Of a DNA stretch of 64,000 nt, positions 1-12,650 are shown piece after piece. Every line of letters starts with the position of its first letter. Within the stretch, counting starts at the first letter, position 1. The translations under genes and the position numbers were made by a program. Under the pieces are notes generated by a model that worked only from the letters and a program-made list of their open reading frames with translations, made no database searches and was not told the DNA's origin. The stretch spans positions 372,001-436,000 of the forward strand of contig JAGYXB010001790.1 in NCBI GenBank assembly GCA_022495005.1, in the 5' to 3' direction. Origin of the DNA: Rhyacophila brunnea (Eukaryota > Arthropoda > Insecta > Trichoptera > Rhyacophilidae).

Positions 1-206
1 ATGTGTTAACTTTTAGAGCGAGATACACAGTTTTGAAGGTTTAGGCGGCTAACTTATTATTACAATTATAATACCTAAATACATAAATATGATAAAGTGA
101 TAATATTAGTATAAAATAGAGAAGACCCACAGTAGATAAGTAAAGTATTGATACCGATATAGTATTAAATGACAGGTAGGTAATCAAAAAATCGCATCTC
201 TAGTAT

Positions 207-997
207 GTATCTACCAGTGGCGAAGACTCCATACTAGGCGATTATTTAAAGCCTACCTTCTTAAGAAAAATATTTTTTAATTGCATATTGACATGTTTAT
301 ATACTTAACCACTTCATTATTTTATGTTCAATAAAAATAATTTATTTTGCCAACGAGAGATGTCATATATGTAGGAATGTATTACAATATTACACAGTTT
401 ACAAAACAATCTGCAAAGGTATTAAAAAATATACCACAGCGCGCCATCTATCTTGACGTAAATAAATTTCCGATTATGTGTGAAATAATTCTGATTTTTT
501 TTCATATGGAGTTTACGTCTCGTAACCTCAGCAAGTCTGTTGATTTGTATGAAATATGGTAAGCTCCTTTAGAGCCTAAAACATTCGCGCATAATATTGT
601 TGTCACGACTGCATACTTTGTCGAAAATCATTAATTAGATAATTAAAAAAATAATTTCAACGGCGTTTAATTGAATATTTATAAATAAGTAGGTATAATT
701 GTTTTTAAAAATAAAAATAAATTTTATCTAATGATTTTTGATGGGTATAAATGTTTTGAAAAATACGTAATTTAAACACATCGCTCATTTTATGTCGTCA
801 ATGAGTTTTTGAAGTTTCATTGAATTAGTGTGTCGTTGTCATTTATTAGTGTGTCGTTGTCATTTATTAGTGTGTACCTATTCATTAGTAGTAAATATCG
901 TACTATTCTCGTAAGTATACCTGACAAGTGTGCTCTTTTTATCAGATCTCTACAGCCTACCTCTTTCCAAAAGTCACCCTTTGCCACTGGTATCTAC
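207..997. mobile_element. hAT-type element with perfect 8-bp target duplication
   Basis: The element proper runs 215-989 (775 bp). It starts CAGTGGCGAAG and ends TTGCCACTG, so the ends are inverted. It is flanked on both sides by the identical octamer GTATCTAC (207-214 and 990-997), the 8-bp duplication typical of hAT transposases. No transposase frame is visible inside, so it is non-autonomous or decayed. Related ends lie at about 19608, 55773 and 63210, which share the CAGTGGCGAA start and in part the following GGAGGTAGGCTGT stretch. Confidence 0.85.
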
Positions 998-1878
998 TAA
1001 CATGCTATCTATGTTTAATTCGTATTAGAAAATAATGCTAATTTAATATACTTTTATGTCCTCATGGCACATACTCATTTACAGTAGGTATGTAATATTA
1101 TTATAATGATCATAATTAATTAATTGTATGGCATTCACATAATATAGCATGCGTATTTTCAGTCCATGCAATGTAACATAATGGCATTTTAATACTATTT
1201 GTAAGGATCATAATGATTAATGAATAATATTATTCGGTAAGTAGTATTATTGTATACTATGTAGAACCAACATAGACATAAGTATCTAACATTAGCATTT
1301 TTTAGACTCCATAACCTCGATTTTCAAAACTTCCGACAACCTTGAATACATAATACCCGGTGGGGTACCATGAAATCCGTTATTTTTGTACCGTGTGAAA
1401 AAAAACATAATGTCTAAATCGTCTACAAAAAAAGATTGCAATCTAACTACGCTTAATTAATAAAATCTATTTAACAATGAATGCAACACAATAATCATTT
1501 TTCTTGCTGGCAATAAATAGATTTTCCGAAGAACACAATTGGGTATTAAAAAATCATGCTGGGATTACCTACTAACCGAAATAATTGACAAAGTCTATGT
1601 TTTATGACGTGAAAAATATATTGTTTTAGATTGTTCAGTCAAATCTCACATTATTCCTACAAGCATATTTATTAGGCACACCTGATTTCATGGAAGGCAT
1701 GCCCACTGAAATTGTATTTTAACAAGAAACTTAGTACTTGTAAAAGTTGAGATAATGGTGATGTGTTTGCCAACTTCTAGAGAGAATTCTTATAACCACG
1801 CCTGACACTACGAGGAAGATTAGCATTAAAACATAAACTATGAGAAAGCGAACATTTTCAAAATGAAATAAGCGACGG
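998..1878. other. AT-rich intergenic stretch, nothing recognised
   Basis: No ORF of note, no repeat shared with the rest of the window and no structured RNA that I can see. Confidence 0.5.
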
Positions 1879-1926
1879 CCTATAGCGTCGTGGGTCCCAG
1901 GTTCGAATCCTGGGTCTGGCAAATAC
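1879..1926 (+). repeat. tRNA-like 3' half (T-arm with B box), probable SINE or tRNA relic
   Basis: The string GGTTCGAATCC at 1900-1910 is a perfect RNA polymerase III B box. It sits in a good T-arm (six-pair stem CCCAGG/CCTGGG around loop TTCGAAT). A small inverted pair just upstream (GACG/CGTC) could be an anticodon-stem relic. I cannot find a matching D-arm or 5' acceptor strand, so it is not a functional tRNA gene. A 5'-truncated tRNA or a SINE head is the likely origin. Confidence 0.5.
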
Positions 1927-2019
1927 ATATTATATTGTTTTTCAATTTGTGCATGAGTCAGAGTATGGACCTAATAGGTTGAGCAAGTGGCTGACATCCA
2001 TTTCTCGTAAAAACAAAAT

Positions 2020-2090
2020 CCGTTAATACAAACCTAGTCTCTGTGGAGGCCCATATGATCATATTACGATCGGACATGTTGGGGGAAAAA
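2020..2090 (+). repeat. Dispersed repeat, pair of 30775-30845
   Basis: About 70 bases beginning TTAATACAAACCT and containing TGTGGAGGCCCATAT and ATCGGACATG recur in reverse orientation at 30775-30845. The family is unknown. The phrase TGTGGAGGCCCAT resembles the 3' region of some LINEs, but no coding frame supports that. Confidence 0.5.
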
Positions 2091-4184
2091 AATAATAATA
2101 GTAACAAGATAAATACTCAGTGGCGCGTTTAGTGACACAGCGACCCGACGCACTGACTAATTTAGACACCCCCTACAGTAGCAGTCTTTTTTTAACAATA
2201 CAATCAGTAATCCAACCAATTAGTATTTGACAAAAATAGTTTTCATGAATTTATATTCTTCGAATAATATTGTCCACAAATTTTTTGAGAAATGGGTAGA
2301 TACGCATATTTTTTATTCTCTTGATATTTAATAATTTAATGTTAGAACTATTTGGAAACCCCTTTATTTTTTCTGACGAATCGGTTGAATCATTGCGTCA
2401 AAGAAAGTGTATTAAGTATATTTATGAATAATATGTATTTTCTATGTCAAACCATTGGCAAGAACCGAAATACCTAAACTATCAACTAATAAACCATTTA
2501 TATACATACAAAATAACGAAGGTACATTAAACATCGTTAATCATTTCTGAGATACAGACATTCGCCATAAAATTGCCAACATAACTGTCAATAAAATTCT
2601 AAATTCAATCAGTAGGTAATATAAATGTTATTGAACTGGGCGTTTGGTTCAACACCTCTAAAAGGGTTAAAAATATACTTCTTCGCTAATTCAACAGTTT
2701 TGAGTCAATGACATTAGTAAGTGGCAACAGCCGATTCGAGTTGTAAACTACTCAACTGATGGATGTGTAGTCCAAAACAACAGTCACCATTACAAACTAA
2801 AAACTGGACCTAAAATGAACACCCAAGCGTTATCTGCTGTTATGTATTTTTTTTAATTTATTAAATTGTAATCGATTAAAATCAGATCTAAGGATATTCA
2901 ATTTCATCACATAATAAAACCTTCGTTCGATTCAATTAACTGGCAATAATTTTTGGACACCGTTATTTATACTTTTTCTGGAAAAAAAAGTGCTTGTTGA
3001 CATTTCCAATTTTGTTTGCCAAATATCTTGATCAACAGTTTTGTAAACAAAAACACGTTTTAATAATAACAACACCATAAAAAATAGTCTATAACAACTA
3101 CTTACTTCACAACTCTTCGGCAACTGTGTTTTTTTAAGAAGAAAAAACATATTATGTTTGTGAAATGATTAATTTTTTTATTCAGTAATCGGTAAGTTGT
3201 GAATTAAAGTACTTAATCCATGTTATTGAAACAATTGTAATTGAGAAATCTAATAAGCCAACAGTACAAGACCTGCCACGAAACTAGGTGGATTAATAGC
3301 TAACGTAATTGGTCCACGTTGGCAATGGCGAATGTAAATATAATAATGTTAATTTAATATGCCTACTAAGTCAATATTCGGATATCGCAGTCCAATTGTC
3401 GCGTGAAAATTCAGAAGTATCTGAACTTTATTGATCCATGCATGCAATCTTGTAATTTGCACCATAATACGCGTTTACACGAGCATTTTTTTCTTATGGT
3501 AGCGATAATACGTATTGTCAGCAGTAAATCCATGCACGTCTAAACGGGGTATAAGCCCATCTCCCCGACGTGTTGTGCGTGAGGTGTGTAGGTTACGGGG
3601 TCAAATCGCAAGATCTAGTGGTCGAGTTTCGGCGGACATCTATGTCTGAATAAGCTAGTTTGCCAGAATTATACCTTATTATTTCCTCGGATTGACAGAT
3701 ATGTGATGATCAGTGGATTTTAATTAAGAATACTGCGATAGTACACACACGTACTTAAATTTTGTAGTGAGCCACGTATTACGGAATTGTTCTAATAATA
3801 GTTTGCAACCCTAAATGTAATAAATCTCCATGAAAAGCAGTTCATAACAATAGCAGTGATGTTTGGAAACTTTCGTGTGTAGATTGTATTTCTGTGATCC
3901 CAAATTTGACAAGAATTAGGCATTTTATTATTCAAAAAATGGGCACGATTAACACATTTGAAGATAATTCTAAAGATATTGCTTATAAGCTATGTCTTTG
4001 ACCATTCAAATGTGATAAAACATCCTACGAATAATGATTGTTTTATAATAATTATTAACCTAAGAATAAGGTAGTATTTTTTTGAAATACGCCATTTCTA
4101 TTAGCATTTCTCAGTGGTTAAGCTACAACATACGGCCGTAGCCATAAATTGACAATCTATAATCACTCAAGTATATACTCAAGG
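2091..4184. other. AT-rich stretch, nothing recognised
   Basis: Only short shadow ORFs are present. No family-level repeat or RNA is identified here. Confidence 0.45.
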
Positions 4185-4539
4185 TTAAGGCATGGTCTAA
4201 AAAGATCGTGACTAGGCGATGCGCGGATTGTGCAAATAACGCGTGCCGAACGAAATATAATTTGTCATAAAAATTCAACATGCGTCCATTTAATATTATG
4301 TTTATTGTTATATTAGTATCTAATAATAATAGTATATTCATTGACATGTTTTCTTTTTCAAGTACAAACGTAAAGTTTTTTAGTCATCTTTACACGATTT
4401 AAGAATATATTCCTACGACGCCATGACAAAACAAATTGACGTGCTCACACCTCGACAGTCGGTCTCCGATTGGCGACGACTGCGAAATTTCTTCGCTTTG
4501 TTGAAAATTATTTGCCGTTTCACTGATGTATGCTCTTAA
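4185..4539 (-). mobile_element. TTAA-flanked MITE, copy A
   Basis: One of seven relatives in the window (others at 16855, 21362, 35154, 38869, 40393 and 62139). Read on the minus strand it starts TTAAGAGCATAC, continues CAGTGAAACGGCAAATAATT, and ends before a second TTAA. TTAA occurs at both ends of every copy, which fits a piggyBac-type target duplication. The 3' half carries a short frame, starting MSMNI on the minus strand at 4347, that is also open in copies B, C and G. Confidence 0.75.
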
Positions 4540-6460
4540 TATTGGAGGTGCAATGGCCCTCTACGAGCATACGTTGCTGATTTTAATAATTTTAGTATTA
4601 TGCTAACATTGGCAGTAGGCAGGTAATTTCAATGATTAAATCTGAATTTTGAATGGACCCTTTCATAAATAAATGTTGAATGTGATTCATTGTCCTGAGT
4701 CAGGCATTTGGGGCCTCCTCCTGCATTCCGGAGAGGTAATAAGCATGACTAATGAAACAAGCATGCAGGTACCGAATCCTCTGGGTGACATTACCAACAT
4801 ATGACAATCTAATAAATGCTTTACTGGGGTTTGGGGTGATTTGGGTATTAAAATCAATTTTATTCGATTTCCAATCAATGGAAATCGATCAGTTTGAGAA
4901 TATGCACTTAAATGTGTGGTACAGTCAAAATATGCATGTAAAATAAATAAAATTGCTTTCTGGACGAGGCGGTATCAAGGTCTAAAGTGTAGAAAAATAT
5001 GGAGTAACATTTTAAAGAATATTGTGTTACTTTCAATATTTTTTTATCGTAAATATTTCACTATAATAATGTCAACATAAATTTTACTAATGGTTTTATT
5101 AATGCCTTTAAAAATTAATAAAACTAAAAAATCTTGCACCACTGCACATGGATGTACTGAAATATGACTATATTCTAAAACATTAGATCGAGAGGTAAAG
5201 AATACTATTTTATGTAATAAAAATACTTTATACAGTCATCAAATGTATAAAATAAATATAAAGGAAGGAAGGCTTCAAAATTATATAAATAGGTTATCTA
5301 CAACGTTTAAGGAATGGTCAGGCTAATGCTTTGAAAATACCATGAAATCTCTATTTTGACCTACGTTGGGCATGTGGGGCCGTTAAGACTAAAAACAAAT
5401 CCTTAAAAAATGTGTTAATATACCAGATGACATCCCTTAGTTATGAATATTGCTTTGCTTATGATATAAATAAAAGAAATAGTAGTATTGTTGGCTAAAT
5501 AGTATGATTGAAAGCATCGACAAGAATGTTGACAGGTGGCACTGCCACCAGGTTTTTTTCTTATTAACTTAATAATTAAGTAGGTATTTGATAATATTTT
5601 TTAAAAGCTCTATCACCATGAAGATGTTTTTGACTTAGGTAGATATCTACGTAGTTTTAACTCGAACACAGGTTATAACACTAACTACTTAAATGTTAAT
5701 TAATACCAAGTTCTTTATGTTAAAGTTAATATAAATTCTGCCTACCGTACTATAATTATTTTAGTACACTATTTTAATTTCTATGCCAAATATGTTATAA
5801 TTTTGAACGATTCATGATGAAAAATGTGGCTCTATACTGATATAAAATGAGATGTTTAACTCTCTCAAAATATTTGTATTGAGAAATGTGACGAGTTATT
5901 TAAACTGGTAAATTATATACAATATTATAATGTTCATTCTTAGGATGTCATTATTAAAGTTAGTTGCCAATAATTATTCATTTCCTCGTATATTATGCTT
6001 ACAATAAGGTAAAAAAAATATATGAATGGTTCCGAGACACTGGTATGCATATTATTATGATTAAATTAACAAAATATAGGTCGATTTGGCTGGTGAGTAA
6101 AAATAAATGTTCCGTTGGATTAAAAGAGTATTAGTGAAAGTTGTATGCAGAGTAATTTAATCCGAAAACAAGCAAAATGAGTTGAATCGGAAGCGCAACT
6201 CGAATGCGGCCTAATTTTCGATTCTTTCCGGTCCTCAACTCTATCTCGTTACCCGGTAAGACGTAGTAGTCAAAGTCAATAAATTTGACAAATCAACTCG
6301 ATTAATAAGTAGTGAAGAATTTTAGAGAGGTTTGATAAGAAAGTTATAATTAATTACATTACTTGACTATTATACTAGGGTAATTATCGTGAAATAGGCA
6401 GACAGCAATTAAATTTTAAATACATACAATTATTAATATACCACTTTTTCTACACCCAAC
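4540..6460. other. AT-rich stretch, nothing recognised
   Basis: No repeat family, RNA or coding signal found. ORFs here are short and unrelated to known proteins as far as I can tell. Confidence 0.45.
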
Positions 6461-6530
6461 AGCGGACTAGCTGGTAGAGCCCCTGTCTCTATATAGTGTA
6501 TTTGAAATTCGTATCTCGCAAAAAATACAT
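6461..6530 (+). repeat. Degenerate tRNA-like sequence, probable SINE head
   Basis: TAGCTGGTAGAGC at 6468-6480 matches a polymerase III A box as found in tRNA-derived SINEs. About 36 bases later GAAATTCGTATCT resembles a worn B box. The remaining cloverleaf pairs are not convincing. Confidence 0.4.
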
Positions 6531-6574
6531 TTATTTTCAATATTAATACTATCGACCGAAGGTACTTGATGGAA

Positions 6575-6592
6575 TTTGAATTTAAATTCAAA
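6575..6592. repeat. Perfect 18-bp palindrome
   Basis: TTTGAATTTAAATTCAAA reads the same on both strands. No function is suggested. Confidence 0.7.
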
Positions 6593-6829
6593 TGGATTTA
6601 AATTTTGTACTATTCCATTTGAGTCGTTTACGATTTGACGATGTATACGTCAGCTATTGATTGTATTATTAGTGATAGGGGTTTTTTACAAACATTTAAA
6701 CTATTCATAATTTGTTGACTTAATAAATATGTGGCTGATAAACCTACTGTATTGTATTAATTTATTATATAAATTAGAATTGTATTCGTTGGCATTGTGT
6801 ATTTACCTTTTGGTGAGTGCACATAGTGC

Positions 6830-6852
6830 CTGAAGATGCCGAAAAGCGAAAC
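6830..6852 (+). other. Hammerhead-core-like motif, unproven
   Basis: CTGAAGA is followed after 11 bases by GAAAC, matching the conserved CUGANGA and GAAA boxes of hammerhead ribozymes. Such motifs are known in Penelope-like retroelements. Stem II would be only two good G-C pairs with a mismatch at its base, and I could not define stem III or a cleavage triplet. Treat it as a resemblance only. Confidence 0.2.
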
Positions 6853-6870
6853 CCGGAACGGAAAACGACT

Positions 6871-7652
6871 CAAATCTTCAAACTTCCATCAGAATTTATT
6901 TTCAATATGTTTTATTCAGAGCATTACTAATGGTTTGGGCGAATTAGTACCAATCATTTCTCATTCAAAAACCTCTTCAGTAAACGGATTCCGCACAGGA
7001 TTGTATAAGGTTTCTCAATAAGGGAACGCTATCTTTGTCAGTTGATTGAGGTTATGTATGAAAAACTTTCGCCGTCATTGCCTGCATTTGCCTTTTGTTC
7101 GTATGACGCTAATGGTACATTAAAATCGATGTTTAATTTGTGTTGTTTATGGTCGGTTGTCATTGCCTACAATAGACACAAGTCGTCCAATTTTGGACAA
7201 ATTTAAAATCGCATGGTCTGTAACTGATCTCCCACCTCTTGTGCGTCCATTGCATTCAAAAGTAAGTACTGTATGAAATAGATAGGTAGGTACTATCCGT
7301 ACTTGGATTGACAAAATCATAAAGGTATAAAGCACAGCATGGCATGGCGCTTAGTCATACCACAAAAATGCAAGACTGCGGTTGCACAAAAGAATGTAGG
7401 TAGGTATGTAGATACCTATACTCCGAGGCACAGATAACAATACCACGCAATTCGAATAATCTTTATCCTTCTGGCAGAAGGAATTCTTTTTTCGTGTGGT
7501 TTATTTATTAGTGGGTCAATTTAGTTGACTTTCATTTTATTTAATATACTTATGGGAAATTTGATTAGTGATTTGATTATTGTTGATATACGTCATAATT
7601 GATAATAAAATAGTATTTAACAGTTCGGTGTACCTATAATAATATTATACAA
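6871..7652. other. Intergenic, nothing recognised
   Basis: No coding, RNA or repeat signal beyond general AT-richness. Confidence 0.4.
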
Positions 7653-8341
7653 TAGGGTTGCCACTATTCGTAGATATCGGGAAACCCGGGATATTAATAC
7701 ACGTTCTGGATACCGACTTCGAAGTGATTGTTTACATGATAAATTTTCGTAATGTCGTAAATTCTACGAGTAAAAATATAAACCCAGGATTTTGTTTTGT
7801 GTGAAAAGTTTTCACTTTATATTGTCATAATAAATCCAATGCATTACTTATGACGATACGCAATAGAGGAATATTTTTGAATGCACCCTTTAAAAAAAAC
7901 TTTCCCTATTACTATATTTAGCCAAGCAGTTGTTGGCCAGTTATAATACAATAATTATATTATTATTTTATTACATACTCTACATATCTTTTAATGGTGT
8001 TAACTATTCATTATTCTCGATGGAAAAACATTGTATTAAAAGTATTATATAAAAAACAATGTGCCGTTCAAACTTATAAGCATAATTTAAAAGTAATCAA
8101 GACCAGTTACGTCTACTTTAATTGGACATGTATACATATATTTATACTAAAAACATATGTAAACAAAGTTAATTGTTGAATTATTCGGTCACTTTCATTT
8201 CAAAGATTAAAATTTTATAGACAAATCATTTTTTACTTTTCGTTCAATAATAATTGTCAAAACTATCATGTCTAAAACCGGGACTTAAATGTACGTAATA
8301 TAGAATACCGGAAAATCTTATAAGTAATAGAGATAACCCTA
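7653..8341. mobile_element. TAGGGTT inverted-repeat element (hAT-like)
   Basis: The left end reads TAGGGTTGCCACTATT and the right end, reversed, TAGGGTTATCTCTATT (13 of 16 identical). CCCGGGATA-like and ACCGGAAAATC-like pieces lie just inside each end. A clear target duplication is lacking, so the flanks have decayed or the limits are slightly off. The same terminal string starts the element at 29377 and closes a fragment at about 15783. Confidence 0.5.
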
Positions 8342-9129
8342 ACAACTGGAGATGCACATTTGTATGATTGATGAACGTTGCTATTATTGATATTGTTCGA
8401 CTTTTAAAGAACTAGGTTAAAGCGGTGCGGTACCTACTATACCTACATTCACATTTTCGATACTATCACAATTATTTACGATTTACATATTATTTCGATA
8501 CAATTACATTTAGAACGCCAACTGAATCATACGACATTACGAAGCCTTTTAAAAATCCGTTAATAATAATTATTGCAAGCAAGAGCTATTTATTGATTGT
8601 GGTAAAAATAAATATTATTTATGTTGTATGTAGTCCGGTAGTATTGCGACATAAATAATATAGGTAAATGAGTCGCCTGAGGCTTCATTTGATCGCATTC
8701 CAAAGGTATCAGTAGTTGCCTTTATCCCACAGCAAACAGTGTCTTTCACATACGGATTCCGATACCGCACATTCACCTTCATCTGTAGTCGTACGTAAAC
8801 CATGCGATCACCGGAATCACTGAATGAAACTAAGCATGAGACAACAAAATAATGGAATTATCTTCGTTATAATAAAATAATAAATGTGTAGCGACAGGTG
8901 CTCAAATGGCAGAGATTACTGATGTAAAATTGTGTCAGGTAAAAATTTATCTACTGAAGAAATATGAATAAGACAAGTATCGAGTGGAAGTACTTGGGCA
9001 GTTTGCAAATTATTCTGCTCACTTTTTGGTGTTAATGTTAATACCTATCCCTGTTCCATGCTAAGGAAATAATGTTTAAAAATTAAGACATACATTTGCC
9101 ACCCAAGAAGCAGGACGCCCTCTATCACA
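8342..9129. other. Intergenic, nothing recognised
   Basis: Short overlapping ORFs only, with no conserved motif. Confidence 0.4.
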
Positions 9130-9460
9130 GAACAGATTAATAAATATAATTCAGATCGAATACACTACATTTTGAAGCATGGTTTTGAATGTGTGAGTGT
9201 CCTACGAAAATGAAACACACGTTATAAACGTGCAATAGTGTGTAACAACCTTAAAATACACCAATATTGAATGAGCGTCAGTGCATAAACCGAGAGCAGT
9301 TGTCCGAATGAGCGACAAGCTTAGAATGACGTATTATTGGCACATGTTTAAGTTTACCCCATATGTTTCCACACTCGGTTGCCTGTTACTCCACATCCGT
9401 TAGGTATTGCGGTTAATTCCGTGTTAAAACCATTAATTCTGTGTTCCCTGCCTTATACTT
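9130..9460 (+). repeat. Dispersed repeat family with CATAAACCGAGAGCAGT core, copy 1
   Basis: Shares several blocks, including GTGTCCTACGAAAATGAA, GCATAAACCGAGAGCAGT and TCCACACTCG, with 13562-13862 and 61376-61562 in the same orientation, and with 28600-28690 in reverse. No inverted ends or coding frame found, so its class is unknown. Confidence 0.6.
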
Positions 9461-9688
9461 TGAGAATTTGTACATGGGGCACCCACTTTACCGGAGAAAA
9501 AATAAAACGTTCAAAATATTTTTTTCGATAGGTAATAACAAAAATCATGTTAAGAAGTAAGTTTGCAATTAGACACACCCATTACAAAATACTTATTATA
9601 AAGAAGATATACTTTTGGCGTGAAAAACATTATATATATTTGGCCTGCTTTATCTGTGTAACAGTGTAACGCAACAAACACACGTACA

Positions 9689-10210
9689 TAGAGTTGGGTT
9701 TCGGGAATTCTCGAGAAATTTTCGAGATTTTCCATCCCGAATCTCGAGAATTGAAATTTTTAACATTCTCGAGAATCATTTCTCGGGATTTGGGATTTCT
9801 TTATTATCAAATATTAATTGAAAAAACGATTTTCTATATGAAAAAATTGGACAGCAACACAAAACGTTCAGACTGATCGGGGCATTTAACATAATTAAGC
9901 CAACGTCGACTCAAAATGAGAGCAATTTTTGCAACATCAAGGAATTTTGTGTCTCTGACGCTGACAGTCTGTGTTTTTTTAAATTTCATTTTAATAATAA
10001 TAGTAATGTTTTGAATTATTTTTGTTTTCCTATTTCTATTTCGTTTGTCTTCTTACATAAATAAAAAAATCATATTTTTTTTGGAATTTGTCTGTTTTTA
10101 CACTGATTTTAGGATTTTTAGTTTTTTTTAATTTCCTGAAATCTCGAGAATTCTTTTCTGGAAATCCCGAATCTCGAGATTGAGATTTTCTCGGGAAATA
10201 CCCAACTCTA
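9689..10210. mobile_element. CTCGAGAAT-rich inverted-repeat element
   Basis: The ends are TAGAGTTGGGT, perfect inverted repeats of 11 bp. Subterminal zones are dense in nested palindromes of the type TTCTCGAGAA and ATCTCGAGAT, followed by an AT-rich core. The end sequence resembles hAT termini, but I cannot find a matching 8-bp duplication. A relative without clear ends occurs at 45272-45655. Confidence 0.6.
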
Positions 10211-10927
10211 CATATGCCCTCTCTGTATGCGCATTGAACACATTGAACGCATTAATAATGATTTACCTGATTTTAAATCAAATACTCGATGATACCAGCT
10301 ATTGATACTAAACGTGACATTATTATATGAAATATCCATTATCTCGTCGATTTATAATAATATCAACTAGAATATTATTTTAATATTGGCAATCCGCGGT
10401 ATTTGCAATATTGCATTTAACATCACATACTGTATTCTGATTATTAATAACTAGTGGCATGTGGTAAATCATATTCTAGATAAGCAAGCTTAAAACAACT
10501 ATGAAATCATAAAGCAACTATTTACATTCCGTACACATACATATTATTCCTTTATTCAAAATGTATTTCTACACTAATAATTCATTTCAGCAACTGGGAG
10601 TTTTCAGAATGACGTTATTTAAATATTGCATTAATAATACACAATAATCAATCGACAAGTACGGAAGCTCACATAGTATTACACTATGGTATTCTTAATA
10701 ATATATAATAAATATTATTGCATTAATACACCTAATGTACCTAACCTATATCGGTACATAAAAATGCAAGTACTTATTGCATTCGCAGCAACTGGCTTCC
10801 TACAACGCAAATACTTGTAGGGCTTTTTAGATAAGACTTTACTTGCAGAAATTCTTTAAAGAACTAATTAACTATCGATAGGAAAATGTTCTGTGCTGTA
10901 GTGGAAATTCAGATACATTTTCTTTAA
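10211..10927. other. Intergenic, nothing recognised
   Basis: No features seen. Confidence 0.4.
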
Positions 10928-11188
10928 TATCGTCTCTGTTCTGGCAGAACACACTAACTGGAGAATACTAGTTTTGAGTAATTTGACTTTGAAGTTGTAA
11001 AAATGTTTGAAATGGTCTATCATGTGAGTTTATTAAGTAATCGTAAAAAGGATAACTTTAAAATAAAGACTGTTTATTTATTAAGAAGGTTTCCAGACAG
11101 TAAAGTTTGAAATAAGGAACATTTTGGTATAACTAACTCATTATGTCATTTTTTCGAATTAGTGTCTTCTGCCAGAACAGTGACGATA
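10928..11188. mobile_element. 257-bp MITE, copy 1 (TA-flanked)
   Basis: Element 10930-11186, with terminal inverted repeats of about 28 bp that include CTGTTCTGGCAGAA. TA lies immediately outside both ends. A second copy of exactly the same length, 257 bp, is at 56680-56936 in opposite orientation with closely similar sequence throughout. A TA target would fit a Tc1/mariner-type transposase, but no source element is present. Confidence 0.8.
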
Positions 11189-11736
11189 TATTACACTTGG
11201 TGAAGTTTTACAAAATTGGATATTCCACGAGGAGGCAATCTTGTACAATTCGCCATGATGGAGTAGCACAAGTATATAATTATATCGTCAGTCTATACAT
11301 GGCCCATATAATAATTTACCTGCAAATATCGTGGGACAAAGTTATTTTTACTGATTCTTATTGGCACCCCACCCTTGTGCAAACGACGCCATCTTGGAAA
11401 ATGGTGGCTAAAAACGGTTTATGTGGGTTTATTTCACTAACCGTTCCCCCATTCACATTTTTTTCTTAAAGATCGTAAAATTTTATATATAAAAAAATGT
11501 ATAATATTATCATATTTTCTCGTTTTTCCGACTTGTATTACTATATATTAAAGCAAACAGCTATGTTTTATTGACTGTATAACTTTTTTTTAAAATACAA
11601 TTTATAAAAAATGCCAAATTATAAGTTTAATTTTGATCATTCTTTATCAATTTTACCATAATAATCAGGTAGAGGTTGAAGGAAAACCACCGTGGCCGAT
11701 TAAGAACTGAGAAGTCGAATGGCCTAAAGTCCATAC
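11187..11736. other. Intergenic; ORF of 108 codons at 11143-11469 judged spurious
   Basis: The longest frame starts inside the MITE and shows no recognisable domain. A run of about 14 C follows at 11738. Confidence 0.4.
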
Positions 11737-11752
11737 ACCCCCCCCCCCCCCT

Positions 11753-12064
11753 TATGCATATCTCGAGACTACGTTGTTATGTGAAGCATCGCCAGCAATG
11801 ATGCCAACCGTACTATAATTTTAATTTCGCGAAAAATGTAAAATACTATAGTTTTACGCTAAATATGCCAAAATACTATAGATACTTTTAAAGGATTCAA
11901 GACGTAAAATGTTCCTGTACTATATATTTTTCAGAAATACGATAATTTTTACACCTTTGTACTATAATCAACACTGATCGCCAGTAATGTGTGTCTGGGA
12001 ATGTTTCAGGAGCAGTTACCGAAGACTGAGGTCGCACTCCTGTGTAGTTTGACTGAGTATACAT
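11753..12064 (-). repeat. I/R1-like LINE 3' untranslated fragment
   Basis: On the minus strand this matches the 3' untranslated parts of the LINE copies at 12665-13144 (minus) and 19865-20285 (plus): the GACCTCAGTCTCGGGTAACTG-like block and the GATGCTTCACAT block are shared. It is split by the hAT insertion at 11796-11976. Confidence 0.6.
11788..11984. mobile_element. 181-bp non-autonomous hAT inside a LINE relic
   Basis: The insert spans 11796-11976 and is bounded by the octamer ATCGCCAG on both sides (11788-11795, 11977-11984). It begins CAATGATGCCAACCGTACTA and ends ATAATCAACACTG. The same family, as a 462-bp copy, lies at 44082-44543, where the left end reads CAGTGTTGCCAACCGTACTA. The surrounding LINE sequence continues on either side, so this insertion is younger than the LINE. 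Confidence 0.8.
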
Positions 12065-12650
12065 GACTTTAAGTTAAGAGAACCCATGGAAGAAAGGAAC
12101 ACGAAGACGATCTGAGTGAAGAGGTGTTATGCAGGACTATCAGCATCATCATCAAAGGCTGATCTAGGAGACCAGTCAATGTGGCCACTGCTATTTTTTC
12201 TTTGTTATAATTTACTGTGTTTTTGCCATCGAACATCAATAAATAATACAAATTCAGTTTACCGATTGACAAAAAATAATGTTCGAGCATTATGTTAATT
12301 GGAGTACGAAATTTCTTTCCGGAGATGATAAAAACTCATCGAGACCGTCCAATAATAATTCTGAATGGAATACGCGTGCAATAAAGGTATTCCGAATTAG
12401 TCGTTAGTTGCGTGCTGAACTAATTGCTCTCCCGGCGGATGTGGAGCGTTTAGTACGGCCTGAACTTCCGATCTGAATTCGGCGCATTGTCTTTCGTCCG
12501 CGGACCAAATCAGACACGGCAAACCGAGGTCCGCACACCAGAAACTGGTTCACGGAAAACTTATCGTCGCGATCAATCGGGCGTAGATAATAAAGGTGTT
12601 ACTATTATGTTCTGCATTACTCAGGAATCAATAAAGATAATAATAAACGG
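12065..12650. other. Gene-free; CpG-rich patch at about 12405-12600
   Basis: The patch is visibly richer in CG dinucleotides than its surroundings but has no sustained frame. It does not match another part of the window. Origin unknown. Confidence 0.4.

Noticed and set aside
1879..1926. Functional tRNA gene
   Set aside because: Only the T-arm half is recognisable; no acceptor or D-arm partner.
11143..11469. 108-codon ORF
   Set aside because: Begins inside the 257-bp MITE, has no domain and biased composition from AT-rich DNA.
11738..11752. Poly-C runs here and near 62496 as functional elements
   Set aside because: Simple homopolymer tracts; the second lies in a decayed MITE end.
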